64,000 bases of DNA, from the NCBI RefSeq assembly GCF_045679555.1, contig NC_092100.1, positions 30,071,106 through 30,135,105 on the forward strand. Direction: 5' to 3'. The notes under the pieces were generated by a model, which saw only the letters and a program-made list of their open reading frames with translations, was not told the origin of the DNA and made no database searches. The DNA comes from Salvelinus alpinus (taxonomy: Eukaryota; Chordata; Actinopteri; Salmoniformes; Salmonidae). How positions within the stretch are numbered: the stretch's first letter is position 1; the number at the start of each line of letters is the position of its first letter. The position numbers were made by a program, and so were the translations under genes. Below are positions 44,284-58,094 of this stretch, piece by piece.

Positions 44284-44736
44284 CATTGAGTTTACAAAAC
44301 GTTAGGAACACCTGCTCTTTCCATGACATAGACTGACCAGGTGAATCCAGGTGAAAGCTATGATCCCTTATTGATGTCACCTGTTAAATGCACTTCAAAT
44401 CAATGTAGATGAAGGGGAGGAGACAGGTTAAATAATAATTTTTAAGCCTTGAGACAATTGAGACATAAATTGTGCATGTGTGCCATTCAGAAGGTGAATA
44501 GGCAAGACAAAATATTTAAATGCCTTTGAACGGGGTATGGTAGTAGGTGCCAGGTGCACTGGTTTGAGTGTGTCAAGAACTGCAACGCTGCTGGGTCACG
44601 CTCAACAGTTTCCTACGTGTATCAAGAATGGTCCACCACCCAAAGGACATCCAGCCATCTTGACACAACTGTGGGAAGCATTGGAGTCAACATGGGCCAG
44701 CATCCCTGAATGCTTTCGACACCTTGTAGTTGATGC
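44284..44736 (+). mobile_element. Tc1-like 5' fragment (CATTGAGTTTACAAAAC end)
   Basis: It starts after TA and covers the inverted end and N-terminal transposase region ([20 protein letters not shown]). It is truncated near 44736. It is the inverse relative of 12988-13353. Confidence 0.65.
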
Positions 44737-44950
44737 CCCAACAAATTTGTATTTGTAGCAGCTACTCTTCCTGGGGTCCAGAAAAATTAAGGCAGTTATA
44801 CAATTTTAAAAACATTACAATGCATTCACAACAGATTTCCCAACACTAAGTGTGTGCCCTCAGGCCCCTACTCCACTACTACATATCAACACAAAATCCA
44901 GGTGTACATGTGTGTATAGTGCATAGTGTATGTTAATTGAAGCTGTTCTG
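44737..44950. repeat. Dispersed salmonid repeat
   Basis: AATTTGTATTTGTAGCAGCT, then CCTGGGGTCCAGAAAAATTA and CCCTCAGGCCCCTACTCCAC, resemble a common interspersed salmonid sequence of unknown class. Borders are approximate. Confidence 0.4.
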
Positions 44951-47000
44951 AGGGCAAAGGGTGGGTGGGTGCAACTCAATATTAGGAAGGGGTTGCTAAT
45001 GTTTGGTATACTCTGGTATACTATATTGCATGCACAAACAGAGACTATTTGACTGATCTAAGCAAAATGAGACACAAGTAGAGCAAAATATGATACATGA
45101 AAGAAGGGTGCTTATCTTGCAATTCTATATGTGTGTGGTTGCCCTTGTGTACTGCACTAATGGTCAGCCTGCTGAACGGTCCTCTAGAGAAGACAGACAG
45201 AGAGGTCCATTAGTAGGTTAATGGGGGAATACTACAGTGTTGGCTCACAGGCCCATATTCTATTACACAGAGGTCATCTAGCACACTCAGGGAAGGGTGT
45301 GTGTGCAGAGTGCAGACTGTTAAAGGATGTGGGTTCAAAACCGTGCACCGTTAACAAGTTACAAGGTTCCTAGCTCTATGCGAGGGTTGAGGAAAATTAC
45401 ATGCATCTGGAGAACTGATTATTCAAATGACAGGCTTGGAGAAATAGCCTCTAAATGCATGTGAATACTGTAGGGCTCATTTCACAAAATATCTAATACA
45501 GTTCAGAGCCATCCATAAGGTATATCTTGTATTGGGTGTACCTGTAAAATGAGTGAAAGAGGTGGGTAAACCAGTCAAGGCGTTTTGTTTTAACTAATGG
45601 GATTGTTAAATATTACATATTAGTGTGCAGTGAGTAGCAGGTAGCACCTGAGACAAAGCCCAGCCAGCCACCGATCCTATCACTGTTGGTCTTCACACAG
45701 GGAGAGAGAGATAATTAATAGATAACATTAAGCCTGGCTGCTGTGGGCTGATTAATGATGATGAGCAGTGATAGAGGTCTAATTGCTGCTCTGTGTGTGT
45801 GAGCTGAAGAGCCTGGTGAGGACTATGGTCTCTTTATTAACAGGGTCTCCCTCCAGGGACAGATACAGACATAGACAGGAAAGGTCTAAGAGTCACTGTG
45901 TGAGACATACTGAGGGTTGAATGTGGTATGAGACAGAGAGAGAGCTGGATTGAGTTGAGTGATATTTGTTACTTTTATCCATTTCTAGACATAACCTCCT
46001 GGAAGCCCATATTTTTACGACTTCTAAGATGCCGGTGCCTGACGATTCCTTAATGATAATGTGTGAGCCGTAGCCTTGGCATCGTAAAATACTTTATTGG
46101 AAGGCCTAGCTTAAATATATGTTTTGCATATCTAAATGGTGTTGCTGAGAAACATATTGACTACTGTTGTTAGGATACTATTAATTGGTTCAAGTCAGCT
46201 AACAGCGACTTTGAAGTCTGTAACTAGGAATGTTTCCACCTCAAAATAGTTAAAAACACAAGTTATCTTTGCATATTTATCTCCCAACAGAGATCACACC
46301 TTTGTCGGTAGGTTTACATACCAGCTGGACTGTGGAGAGAAAGCAAGACCGAGGAAGGCTTTGCTGTAGAATAGGCTTTGCATAAGACTGAAAATGTTTA
46401 AGCAAAATCAATATCAATATTAAAGAATATTTCATGACAATGTGATATCTGTTGTGTACTTAATCATTGCAAAACATCATTATCATAACCTGAAATTGAC
46501 GGATATATAGGAAGTTAGGCAAGGACAAAGTTGGACTTGTCACAATGTATTTCATCTACTGTATTACAAGGGAAAGTTCACAGGTACAGAGTGTTACACT
46601 TTCACACTATCACATTCTCGAGTGACTGAAGAAAGGTTTGTCATTTTCTCTGTGTTTAAACCCATTCCCTGCATGATGGAGTCTGAACAGTGACAGACAG
46701 GTAAAGGTGCTGTGCTGCCTGCATCAGTAGAGCTGATCTGGTCCTGCTGCAGACCCAGTTAGACAAAGCTTCCGAGAAAATGAAAGAAAAGATTCAATCT
46801 CAACCGCATTAGCCAGGCTTAAAAGCAGGAGTCAGGACATAATCCAGTTATTCAGGCACTGATACAACCATTCAGCAGCTGTTGGATCTATGTCGCAGAG
46901 ACTTTACAAGACTGGGATTAGATCTACTGCTGGAGAAAATGAACGGAGGAGATGAGGAGCCTCCTCTCAAAGAAGCCAATGATTAAACTGTGTCTCTTCC

Positions 47001-47002
<2 letters not shown>
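44951..47002. other. necab2 intron (presumed), no gene seen
   Basis: No coding exon or transposon recognised. The block at 45695-45800, with several TAAT/ATTA cores and few repeats, could be regulatory, but this cannot be shown from one sequence. Confidence 0.35.

Positions 47003-47096
<94 letters not shown>
47003..47096. repeat. (TG)47 microsatellite
   Basis: Uninterrupted TG run of 94 bp. Confidence 0.98.
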
Positions 47097-47099
<3 letters not shown>

Positions 47100-47997
47100 C
47101 CACAATGTGAAATGAAGTCTCTGTTTTCTTCATCCACTTGCTGCAGATGTCTGTCATTCCATGGCTGTGTGAGTTTCTGCAGGAGGTCAGGCTGACCCTG
47201 TTTTGGGGAGTTGGGGAGTAACGAATTACATGTAATCAGTTACATGTAAGGGATTACAAAAAAAACATGAACTGTAATCTGTTACATTACCAGCAAAAAT
47301 ATTGTAATCAGATTACACATACTAGAGGATTACTTTGAGGATTACTTTTAAAATCAGAAAGGATGTTTGTGAAAAAGAATTCTCACTGACATTCAAATCA
47401 GCATTGAAAAAAGTTTGTTCCACCTGAGCGAGTTTGACCACAAGTCAGAGACCACTATGATGACACACCAGATGTGTTTGATGGATCGCGGTAAAAGCGC
47501 AGGAATAGGCTTTTGTAGGCTAAAGTTGTAAGCTATGTCTTCCAATAGTGCGATCTCTGTCGGCATCAAAAGATTATCCAACTTGAATAAAGGCTTGGAA
47601 GTAAGGATGACAGTAGTGGTGTAGTCTACGGCGATACGGATATCACTTATTATTGATATCTACATAGCGCATTGGTGTGAATCACACTGCTGCTCTCTCA
47701 TTTACCTATTTGCGTCTTACGTATTGTGGTTGTTGTGGATTGTTGTTCACAAATCTAAATGTGTATTTGAACCTAATAATGGTTGAATTCAAGAAGTTTA
47801 AGCTGCCTATCAATCATTGTTTTTGAATCCAGTGGACAGCCAGTGAAAAATGTGTTCTTGTAACAGCTGCATAGTGAGGATCCAAGCCTATGGAAGAAAA
47901 GTGGGGCTTTTATTGCTCAATCTAATTAATGCTGATTTTGTTTAAAGTCCATAGGCCTAATGGACACATGCTCAAACTTGTACACTTTTGACAGATT

Positions 47998-48066
47998 TAA
48001 AGGGGCAATCGGTAGTTGCTACATCAATTTTTTGACTTATAAATTACATATATATATATATATAAC
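47998..48066. mobile_element. End fragment of the AAAGGGGCAATC family
   Basis: AAAGGGGCAATCGGTAGTTG matches the inverse of the right end at 52442-52797. It stops in a (TA)n run at 48050-48063. Confidence 0.6.
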
Positions 48067-48130
48067 ATTTACATACACTACCATTCAAAAGTTTGGGGTC
48101 ACTTAGAAATGTCCTTTTTTTAAAGAAAAG

Positions 48131-49510
<1,380 letters not shown>

Positions 49511-50539
49511 TATTAGCAACCATCACTCCTGTGTTCCAATGGCACGTTATGTTACCTAATCCAAGTTGATCATTTGAAAAGGCTAATTGATCATTAGAAA
49601 ACCCTTTTGCAATTATGTAAGCACAGCTGAAAACTGTTGTGGTGATAAAAGAAGCAATCAAACTGGCCTTCTTTAGACTAGTTGAGTATCTGGAGCATCA
49701 GCGGGTGGGTTCAGTGCGTTCGATTACAGGCTCAAAATGGCCAGAAACAAAGACTTTCTAATGAAACTCATCAGCCTGTTCTTGTTCTGAGAAATTAAGG
49801 CTATTCCATGCGAGGAATTGCCAAGAAACTGAAGATCTCGTACAACGCTGTGTACTACTCCCTTCACAGAACAGCGCAAACTGGCTCTAACAGTATAGAA
49901 AGAGGAGTGGGAGGTCCCGGTGCACAACTGAGCAAGAGGACAAGTACATTAGAGTGTCTAATAAACAATAGGCCTATAGGTAAACAATAGGCCTATAGAA
50001 AATGCAGCATATGGCATTCATTTTTCACATGTAAATAGCACTTCTCTGTAGTGCTCAAAGCATGCCATTTCATGAGCACAGCATATATTTTTCAACTCGA
50101 ATCAATGAGTCCTCCATGACAACAAAATCATAAACAACAGAGTAGGGCTGGCTAATAAGTCCTTAGCACAGGTAAAATAATTTGGTTAATCTATACTTCC
50201 ATATTTCCAAGTCCTATTCTTGAAGATCAAGGGGTATAACATTTATTGGAATGACTGGAATTCTGATAGACTTCGGTTTTCAATGTAAAATATCAGGGAA
50301 TCGTATTATATGTAGTAGAAAGAGATGGGTTAGAAGACCCTACATAACCAACCCATAAAGTAAAATGTAACATCCATATATGGCCAGCTATGTACATTTT
50401 AACATTGATTTATCCTTGTTACCGGAATTTATATGCTTAAAATAATGAATAGAATATTCCACCCTGAAACCATATAATTGCATTAAATTTATTAGAACTG
50501 TATGAAATTTATTAGAATCATAAATCTATAATCTGATGA

Positions 50540-51207
50540 TGTGTGTAGTTTTAGTCAGAATTAGAACAAGGACCGTTTGTTCCTTTTTAGTATGTAAGCA
50601 GGGTGCATGTGGGAAACAAATGATAAGAGGAGCTATCGACAGAAAAGCTGGACCACTGTGTTCCTTACAGGACATTCTGTCTCCACCCGGGGAGGAGAGA
50701 AACTGTTAGGCTTGCAGAAGATTATGAAACATGTTGCAGAATTAGGGTAAAACAATATATCGGTACAATATGTTTTTATAGTATCTTAAACACAGACTGA
50801 GCAAAATTCGGTGCCGACCTGGCTAGGGGCCTCTGAGAGATTGGGGAGTGGACGGGAAGTACTTCCCACGGTCTCCCTATCTTGAGGGAGGACGGGGAGT
50901 GATTCTCATGGCCGCCTCCCTAATCTTTGTCGGCTGGGTAGTAGGACAGTATGTGCGTAGGATACCTACTGTTTGTGTGTATGTATGTGCGTAGGATACC
51001 TAATGTTAGTGTGTGAATGTAAGTAAGGAGCCAGTATAGAATTAATGGTTTTGTACAACGGACTAGCGCTCTCGTAAATACATTTTCTGACTATCGTAGC
51101 TGGGCCTCCATCTGTTTCATTCAACCAGTATCTTACAGATTCTGGGTTGCAGACTGAGTAGTTTAATTGAATTGGGTTATGAACACTGAGAACATAATTC
51201 TCGTGAC
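50540..51207 (+). mobile_element. LTR-like block (tentative)
   Basis: The 3' part resembles U5 of an LTR (GTACAACGGACTAGCGCTC, ...CAACCAGTATCTTACAG..., ending TTCTCGTGACA). The start near TGTGTAGTTTTAG is a guess, and I found no target duplication. GTATGTGCGTAGGATACCTA-like sequence occurs twice (about 50949 and 50985). No retroelement genes are visible. Confidence 0.35.
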
Positions 51208-51652
51208 AATTCTGCAATAGATGTTGTTCAATTGGTAACATACATTTTTGTCTTCTTCTAATGCCTCTTAAGGGGAAAGTAATCTAAAAGTAACAACATG
51301 TAATCAGATGATGTTACTGAGTTTGGGTAATCCAAAAGTTACGTTACTGATTACAATTTTGGGCAGGTAACTAGTAACCGTAACGGATTACATTTAGAAC
51401 GTAACCTACCCAACCAAGCTTGTTGTTAACTTGAGACTCAGTGACCTCAGAACACGGAGAGAAACCATAGGGGGGCTTTTATCATCCCCTTCTACTCTAC
51501 AGAACTCTGCAGCAGTTCTACCAGAAAGGCAAGGGAGTAGTGCTGCCAGTGTGCAAGGGATTTCAATTTGAGAATACAAGGAGCTGGTAAAAATATTTCT
51601 GGAAAATCATTTGTGAAGCTGAATCAGTGTTCCGCAAGATCGCATAATGATA

Positions 51653-51762
51653 ACCCACTGGACACACACTGTTTGAGTCAATGTTGTTTCCACGTCATTT
51701 CAATGAAATTGCATTGAACCAATGTGGAATAGACATTGAATTGACTTCTGTGACAAGTGGGT
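51653..51762. mobile_element. Small inverted-repeat element (CCCACTGG ends)
   Basis: ACCCACTGGACAC at the left and CAAGTGGGT at the right, with ATGTTGTTTCCACGTCATTT inside, form a MITE-like unit of 110 bp. Confidence 0.55.
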
Positions 51763-52441
51763 AATTAGTATTTCACAAACAGAACTGAATATAATAGCAT
51801 AGCATAGTAGGCCTATAACATTATTGTTAAACCAATAACACCTCATTTCTAGTGAGATTTTATGATGGTTAGCTGAAGCTGAATAGTCACATTTATTTTC
51901 TCATGCACCAAAACTCAACAGCGTGCACCACTAGGCAGGATATTAGCTTCGATTGAAATAAAATACAACAAAGGATAATAGCTTGTTAACACCAGTACAG
52001 TAATTCAAGAAAATCTAAATGCATATTCCCGTGAAACTGATTGAAATGAAATGATTGGCATGGAGATGCAGACTTTCACTGGTAAAACTTGAATAATTAT
52101 TATTTTGAAATTAGGTAGCCTAACTTGGTGTTAGGCTATTAAAAATAGGGGGTATTAAAAATATAAAAACGTATTGAGACAATACATGTGGGCATAAGCA
52201 GATGTTGCAATTGGAGGATTAATTTAATTCATATTCTATAATAATATTCAATAGGCTACAGCTGTATTTACATCTACAACAAACTTTGTACTTTTATCTT
52301 TTTTACTTTCGCATCTAAAAAAAAATAGCACTACACCACTGCAGAAAGGAGACTTCTCACAATATAATTTGTCACGCCTTCCATGAAGATGAAACCTTCT
52401 ATGGTCCACCTTCATATTCAAAGGTTTGTGGATGAGAGGAT
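51763..52441. other. necab2 intron (presumed), nothing recognised
   Basis: AT-rich sequence, no exon or repeat identified. Confidence 0.35.
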
Positions 52442-52797
52442 TTAAAGGGCCAATCCGTAGTTGACAAGTGGACACCCTGCTTCTGTTTTGGTAAAAAGCT
52501 GAGGGATGGGACTGGCGAAATGTAACCACTCTCAAATTATTAGACAGAGGTTGGATGCAAGGACTGAACATCCATGATATAAAAATGATAGTTTCAAGCA
52601 TGTTTTGAAGCTATACAGTGTTTGTTTACATTTACAATGTTTACAAACATTGGAGTAAAAGAGGCATATATTATTTTGGGTTCTGATGGGATACAACAGT
52701 TACACTAAGCTCTTTAGATATTTTGAAGGTATATTCTTCAAGAATCAATGGGTATATATCCAAAAATGGATGTAGCAACTGCAGATTGTCCCTTTAG
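52442..52797 (-). mobile_element. MITE-like repeat (AAAGGGNCAATC ends)
   Basis: The left TTAAAGGGCCAATCCGTAG and right GCAGATTGTCCCTTTAG are imperfect inverted ends. The 356-bp interior has no coding capacity. One end of the family also occurs at 47998. Confidence 0.6.
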
Positions 52798-54237
52798 GGG
52801 ACCATTAAAATGACAGAAATTATAGAAAAGTTTGAAGCAATGTAGATATTGGTATTCAAAGATTTTACCTCTAGGAGAGAGTCATATAGTGTAATTTCCA
52901 AACAAAGTATTCAATAAGAAAAGGCTAAACCTTTGACTGTCAATATGGGAAAATGACATACTGTACAGGTGTGGATCGAAGTACTGTAGGAAGACTGCCA
53001 ACTCACCAGAGGGGGATTCCAATAATGTACAAGCCAGGCCTATAAAAACATTAAGAACACTACAGGCTCTCTTGACATTATCTCCACATCCATACTGGAT
53101 TCTGATGAATACACAATCAATAAACTAAAGCACTGCCCAAGCATGAGTCAAATACATAAATAGCTACCTGTCAATCGAGCCACAGCAAAAACAGTGAAAG
53201 CAGTAGCATTAAAAATAATTGTAAAAAAACAGTGAAAGAGAGATAGTTCTGCAGTTCTCTGTGTGAGGTTGGGACTGATAGTTTAGCAGGTGCAGAGTGG
53301 TCTCCAGCTGGGTGTACCTCTCTCCCAGTGAAGACCTTATAACCCACCATCAAGGCAGCAGGAGGTAACGACAAACAATGGCCCCAAATACCACCAAATT
53401 AGTCCTGTCCAGCACCTAATTATAATCGCTGCTCACCGCCCTTTTCCAGGCAATTTTAATCAGGCAGGGTTATTTGGAGGAATCACCATTAAAAAGGCCT
53501 GGGATTGTGTAATGATAAGGCTTTTGTTAGAGCAGTGGTGAAGGCTGGAAAACAAATCATTCTCTATGGGGGCTTTTTTCTATCGCCTTTGATTAAGACA
53601 TGATGCAGCGCAGCTGTATCTCTGGATTCAGCCTGGGTTTCACGTGTGCCTACTGTACCCCCTGCCACAGAAGAAGGGTTACTGATGAGGCACACTGTAG
53701 ATTGGCTAACTTATTGTCATTGCTGTAGTTCTTTTGTCAAGCCAATGAAATAATGGAATGTAATGATGCAGAAGGACTGCATTCAGTAAAATCACTGAAC
53801 TGACCAACTGCCTCTTCAAAAGGGAATAACGAGACGATATTTTATGATTGCATGAAAGGAGCTCTCCACTGCAGTGTGGTAAGTAAAGGAAGAAAGTCCA
53901 TAAAAGTTCTACAACTGCACAGGCAAACTCCTCTGCCAGTCTCTTCCAATCCACATGCTGTGTATATTTCAGACAGGGATCACTTCAGGGGAATAACTGC
54001 CCACGTTTCAGACAGCTAACCAGTCTGCAGGACGCCAAAAATGCTCCTGCAGCATCACTGAAGACGGGTGGAGAGAGTGAAGGAGTCTGTCTTGCTGACT
54101 GCAGCCTGCAGCCATATAGAAAAGCCCCAGAGAGATTTACTGTAGAGCAGGAGGCTCCCAGGCTTAACGAAAGAGCTGTGGCAGAACTTTCCCTCCTCTA
54201 TTAGCTAGGGATGGGCCGACCCACATAGTGCTACTGT
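52798..54237. other. necab2 intron (presumed), no gene seen
   Basis: No convincing exon. The block at 53400-53560 (CACCTAATTATAATCGCTGC, AGGCAATTTTAATCAGGCAG) is free of repeats and rich in homeodomain-type ATTA cores, so it is a candidate conserved element. Confidence 0.35.
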
Positions 54238-55137
54238 CCACCACATACATCCTCACCCTCCACACCCCAGACCCTGCTGCTCCTCTACCATATACATCCT
54301 CACCCTCCACACCCCAGACCCTGCTGCTGCTCTACCACATACATCCTCACCCTCCACACCCTGCTGCTGCTCCACCACATACATCCTCACCCTCCACACC
54401 CCAGACCCTGCTGCTGCTCTACCACATACATCCTCACCCTCCTGCAGCTCCACCACATACATCCTCACCCTCCACACCCCAGACCCTGCTGCTCCACCAC
54501 ATACATCCTCACCCTCCACACCCTGCTGCTGCTCCACCACATACATCCTCACCCTCCACACCCTGCTGCTGCTCCACCACATACATCCTCACCCTCCACA
54601 CCCTGCTGCTGCTCCACCACATACATCCTCACCCTCCACACCCTGTTGCTGCTCCACCACATACATCCTCACCCTCCACACCCTGCTGCTGCTCTACCAC
54701 ATACATCCTCACCCTCCACACCCTGCTGCTGCTCCACCACATACATCCTCACCCTCCACACCCCAGACCCTGCTGCTCCACCACATACATCCTCACCCTC
54801 CACACCCTGCTGCTGCTCCACCACATACATCCTCACCCTCCACACCCCAGACCCTGCTGCTGCTCTACCACATACATCCTCACCCTCCACACCCCAGACC
54901 CTGCTGCTGCTCTACCACATACATCCTCACCCTCCACACTCCAGACCCTGCTGCTGCTCTACCACATACATCCTCACCCTCCACACCCCAGACCCTGCTG
55001 CTGCTCTACCACATACATCCTCACCCTCCACACCCTGCTGCTGCTCTACCACATACAACCTCACCCTCCACACCCTGCTGCTGCTCCACCACATACATCC
55101 TCACCCTCCACACCCTCCACACCCCAAATCCTGCTGC
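54238..55137. repeat. 40/47-bp minisatellite, about 21 units
   Basis: Units containing CCACATACATCCTCACCCTC and CTGCTGCTGC alternate between a 40-bp form and a 47-bp form that adds CCCAGAC, with minor 44-bp and shorter variants. Neither length is divisible by three, so the long open frames on both strands are by-products and not genes. Confidence 0.93.
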
Positions 55138-55484
55138 TGCCCTAAAGATATCTCTCTCCCACACTCACCCGTGCTACCAACATCTCTCTACTCCACTTTC
55201 CCATCCTGCCTACAGTACATTGCACATCCTCACTACACCTATCTACCAACTCCCCTATGACCCTCACTCCCACACTCCCACACTCCCAGCCTCCCTATAC
55301 CCCTCACCCACACTGTCCCATCCTCCCTACACCTGTCTTACACAACTTCCCTACACCCCTTACACCTATTCCCCCCATTCTCCATATACACCTCTCATCC
55401 TTCTGACATACCACCTACCGCAGTCTCTCATTGTCCCAACTCCATTTTCCACTTTTCTATTCTGAGGCAGACATGTTGATTTTA
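55138..55484. other. C/T-rich flank of the minisatellite
   Basis: Loose CCTCCCTACACC- and CACTCCCACACTCCCA-like motifs continue without a fixed period. Confidence 0.5.
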
Positions 55485-55697
55485 TTTTAAACCTTTATTT
55501 AACTAGGCAAGTCAGTTAAGAACAAATTCTTATTTACAATGACGGCCTACCCCGGCCAAACCCTAACCCGTACGACTCAGGGCCAATTGTGCGCCGCTCT
55601 ATGGGACTCCCAATCACGGCCAGTTGAACCAGGGTCTGTAGTGACGCCTCTAGCACTGAGATGCAGTGCCTTAGACCGCTGCGCCACTCAGGAGCCC
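55485..55697 (-). mobile_element. tRNA-derived SINE (GGCGCAGCGGTCTAAGGCAC type)
   Basis: On the minus strand the head reads GGGCTCCTGAGTGGCGCAGC with the A box and a B-box region (CCCTGGTTCAACTGG). The tail shares TAAGAATTTGTTCTTAACTG with HpaI-type SINEs. This is a salmonid SINE with a different tRNA-like head. Confidence 0.8.
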
Positions 55698-56889
55698 CGA
55701 ATGATACTTCAACAGAGGTTACTACAGCACCCTCTTCTTGGATAGGGACACTCAAACTCCAAATAAAGGTGAGTACAACAAGTGATAAAGAGACAGAGAG
55801 AGAATCCTTGACACCCTGACCTATTTCAAACTGATGAAATGTAATTATAAACACACTAAGTGACAGTCAAGCCATGCCCTATTCTCTCCCTTCTCTCTCT
55901 GGTGAATAAAATAGTTGAGAAGAGCAAAGATTATTCTAATCTTATTATTCAATTCACTAGTACTATTCATCAAGCAGTAACAATCCAGTCATCATTATCC
56001 TGGGCTGTAATTGGACCATATTGAAGTTATAGATAGTGAGTGGTGAAATCTAATCATTAGTCAGTCAATGTGAAAAGCACTGCAGATGGATTGGCTGGCT
56101 GATTCAGTACCTGATGGCCATTGCTGATATACTGTAGCATTTAAATTCACAGGTTATGTTAAAATCAGAACACTGAAAAAGTACTAATCTTAAATGCATA
56201 GGTATGGAAATTAGATTCAAGTAGATTACATTACTGCATTTCACTATTGGGTGATAGAGTTTGTAGACTAGAGTGTCCTAGCTGTGTGTTAGCAGCACAA
56301 CAACCCAACCACAACAGGGGGTGAGGAGTACCATGAAAACAAAGCAAATCAACATCCCAGATAGAGGGGGCGATGCAGTGACTCTCCAGAGGTCACTGAC
56401 CTCAATGAATTATAGATGACAGGATTTCATTTTTTTTGGTTTCTATTCCCAAAAGGAAATGGGTTCTTTTTCTCTTGAACAGGGGGTTGTGATAGGAACT
56501 GATGGAGAGAGAGGGATGGAGATAGAGGGTAACTGTGGGGTGCCCCTAAACAAATACAATACAGGCCGTAGCTTTATGGCTAGGCTTCAAACAGAAATCT
56601 TTATTAAAGGTAGCGGGTAGGATTATGTGTTGTCGTGTATGTTTTATTTTTTACATTCACACGAGATACACACTATCAATAAGGTCGTCTGCAGGACTAA
56701 AGAAAGCTAAGTTAGTTATAAACCTAACCTCTGTATCCAACTTTAAAACAAATTCTGCTTGAAATGGGCACATGACTAATGAATGGTCTACTGTTGCTAA
56801 ATTTGGTGGCATACTGTAGTAATGAACTTGATAAATAAATAATTCTTTGATTTCCTGTATCCTATCTCTCCATGATCAGACAGGACTAG
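55698..56889. other. necab2 intron (presumed), nothing recognised
   Basis: No exon or repeat identified. Confidence 0.35.
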
Positions 56890-57082
56890 ATTTATTTAAC
56901 TAGGCAAGTCAGTTAAGAACAATTTCTTATTTTACAATGACGGCCTACCCCAGCCAAACCCTCCCATATTAACCCGGACTCCCAATCACGGCCGGTTGTG
57001 ACACAGCCCGGGATCAAACCAGGGTCTGTAGTGTAGCCTCTAGTGAGATGCAGTGTCTTAGACCGCTGCGCCACTCTGGAGT
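56890..57082 (-). mobile_element. tRNA-derived SINE, same type as 55485-55697
   Basis: It shares the tail and the GCGCAGCGGTCTAAGACACT head, with an internal gap around 56965 relative to the other copy. Confidence 0.78.
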
Positions 57083-57609
57083 GCATGACTACCTGCATCA
57101 TTAGGCAAGGTAGAAGGTCCTCCATTTGGCTTTCTTCAATCCTATCTAAGAAGTTAACTAGGAGATATGATATAAGGATAAACATGTAATATAATGTATG
57201 TATCTCAATTGCTCATTGAGACACATACATTATAGTGGGTGTTCGATGGCACATTCAGACCCTCAACATTCTCCTTGCAGAATCATACATGTGCTATTCA
57301 CTGATGATCCAGGAATTCTAGATATGGTTTCATGCCATTCTCCATGCCAAGAGCTCAAAGTCATGTCAGATGCTGATGAATATTCAAATTCCATGGTTGC
57401 TTGTTGGTTTAGTTCTGAATCCGGGTACAGATGGACCATGTCTGTTTAAGGTGTGATGATGGTACGATGGCAGTCTAAAACATCTAAAACATAAGGCGCC
57501 TTTAGATATGATGCCAGGTTCATTAGCACTAAACATAGCTCCTAGTAGTCACTGGCAACAATCAATATATATTCCATGCTGCTCTCCACATAAATAGGTA
57601 TGAGTTCTG
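57083..57609. other. necab2 intron (presumed), nothing recognised
   Basis: The inverse motif ATGTATGTATCTCAATTG... and CAATTGCTCATTGAGACACATACAT around 57196-57232 forms a short hairpin. Nothing else is visible. Confidence 0.35.
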
Positions 57610-58090
57610 ACCAATGATTTATATATACACTAGATGACTGACAGGAGGCGCTGTTTTAAAGCCAACACGCCTCCATCTTGGCACTCCCCCACCGTTGTAA
57701 AAATATTTAGTAAATTATAGAAATGCATTTATTAATGTCTACATTTGTTTTTGCCACATTTATTCTTTTACAGACACCTTAATGCATAATTTTGAATTAT
57801 ATTATGTGAGATAAACATTGAAATAAAAATTGAAAACATATATAAAAACATTTTCCTTAAAGTGTAATTTTTTGAAAGTTCTAGTGATACTGTCCCCACT
57901 ACAACAACAAAAATAAATACATGTCATTCTGTCGTTTAAACATTTAATTGAAATACTGTAGAATGCCATTCATTCCTATGGACGACTGCTCCTTCTGAGC
58001 AGGGGCAATATGGCCGACTAGTGGCTTCAAAGCCTCTCTCACTGGCCAGTACATAGCATCAGCAATCCAGGTTTTATATACATCATTGGT
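57610..58090. mobile_element. MITE-like element with ACCAATGATTTATATA ends
   Basis: The left ACCAATGATTTATATATAC and right end, inverse ACCAATGATGTATATAAAAC, are matched. The flanks are TCTG on both sides (57606-57609, 58091-58094). The 481-bp AT-rich interior has no coding. Confidence 0.65.
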
Positions 58091-58094
58091 TCTG

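Noticed and set aside
46924..47195. Open frames made of Thr-His or Cys-Val repeats
   Set aside because: Translation of the (TG)47 microsatellite.
52989..53050. Possible 36-bp minus-strand exon with AG and GTGAGT borders
   Set aside because: Its translation does not resemble any NECAB segment and the size is implausible for the missing EF-hand exons.
54228..55260. Very long open frames (305 and 204 codons, also antisense)
   Set aside because: They fall in the 40/47-bp minisatellite. The unit length is not a multiple of three, and the same low-complexity words appear in all frames.
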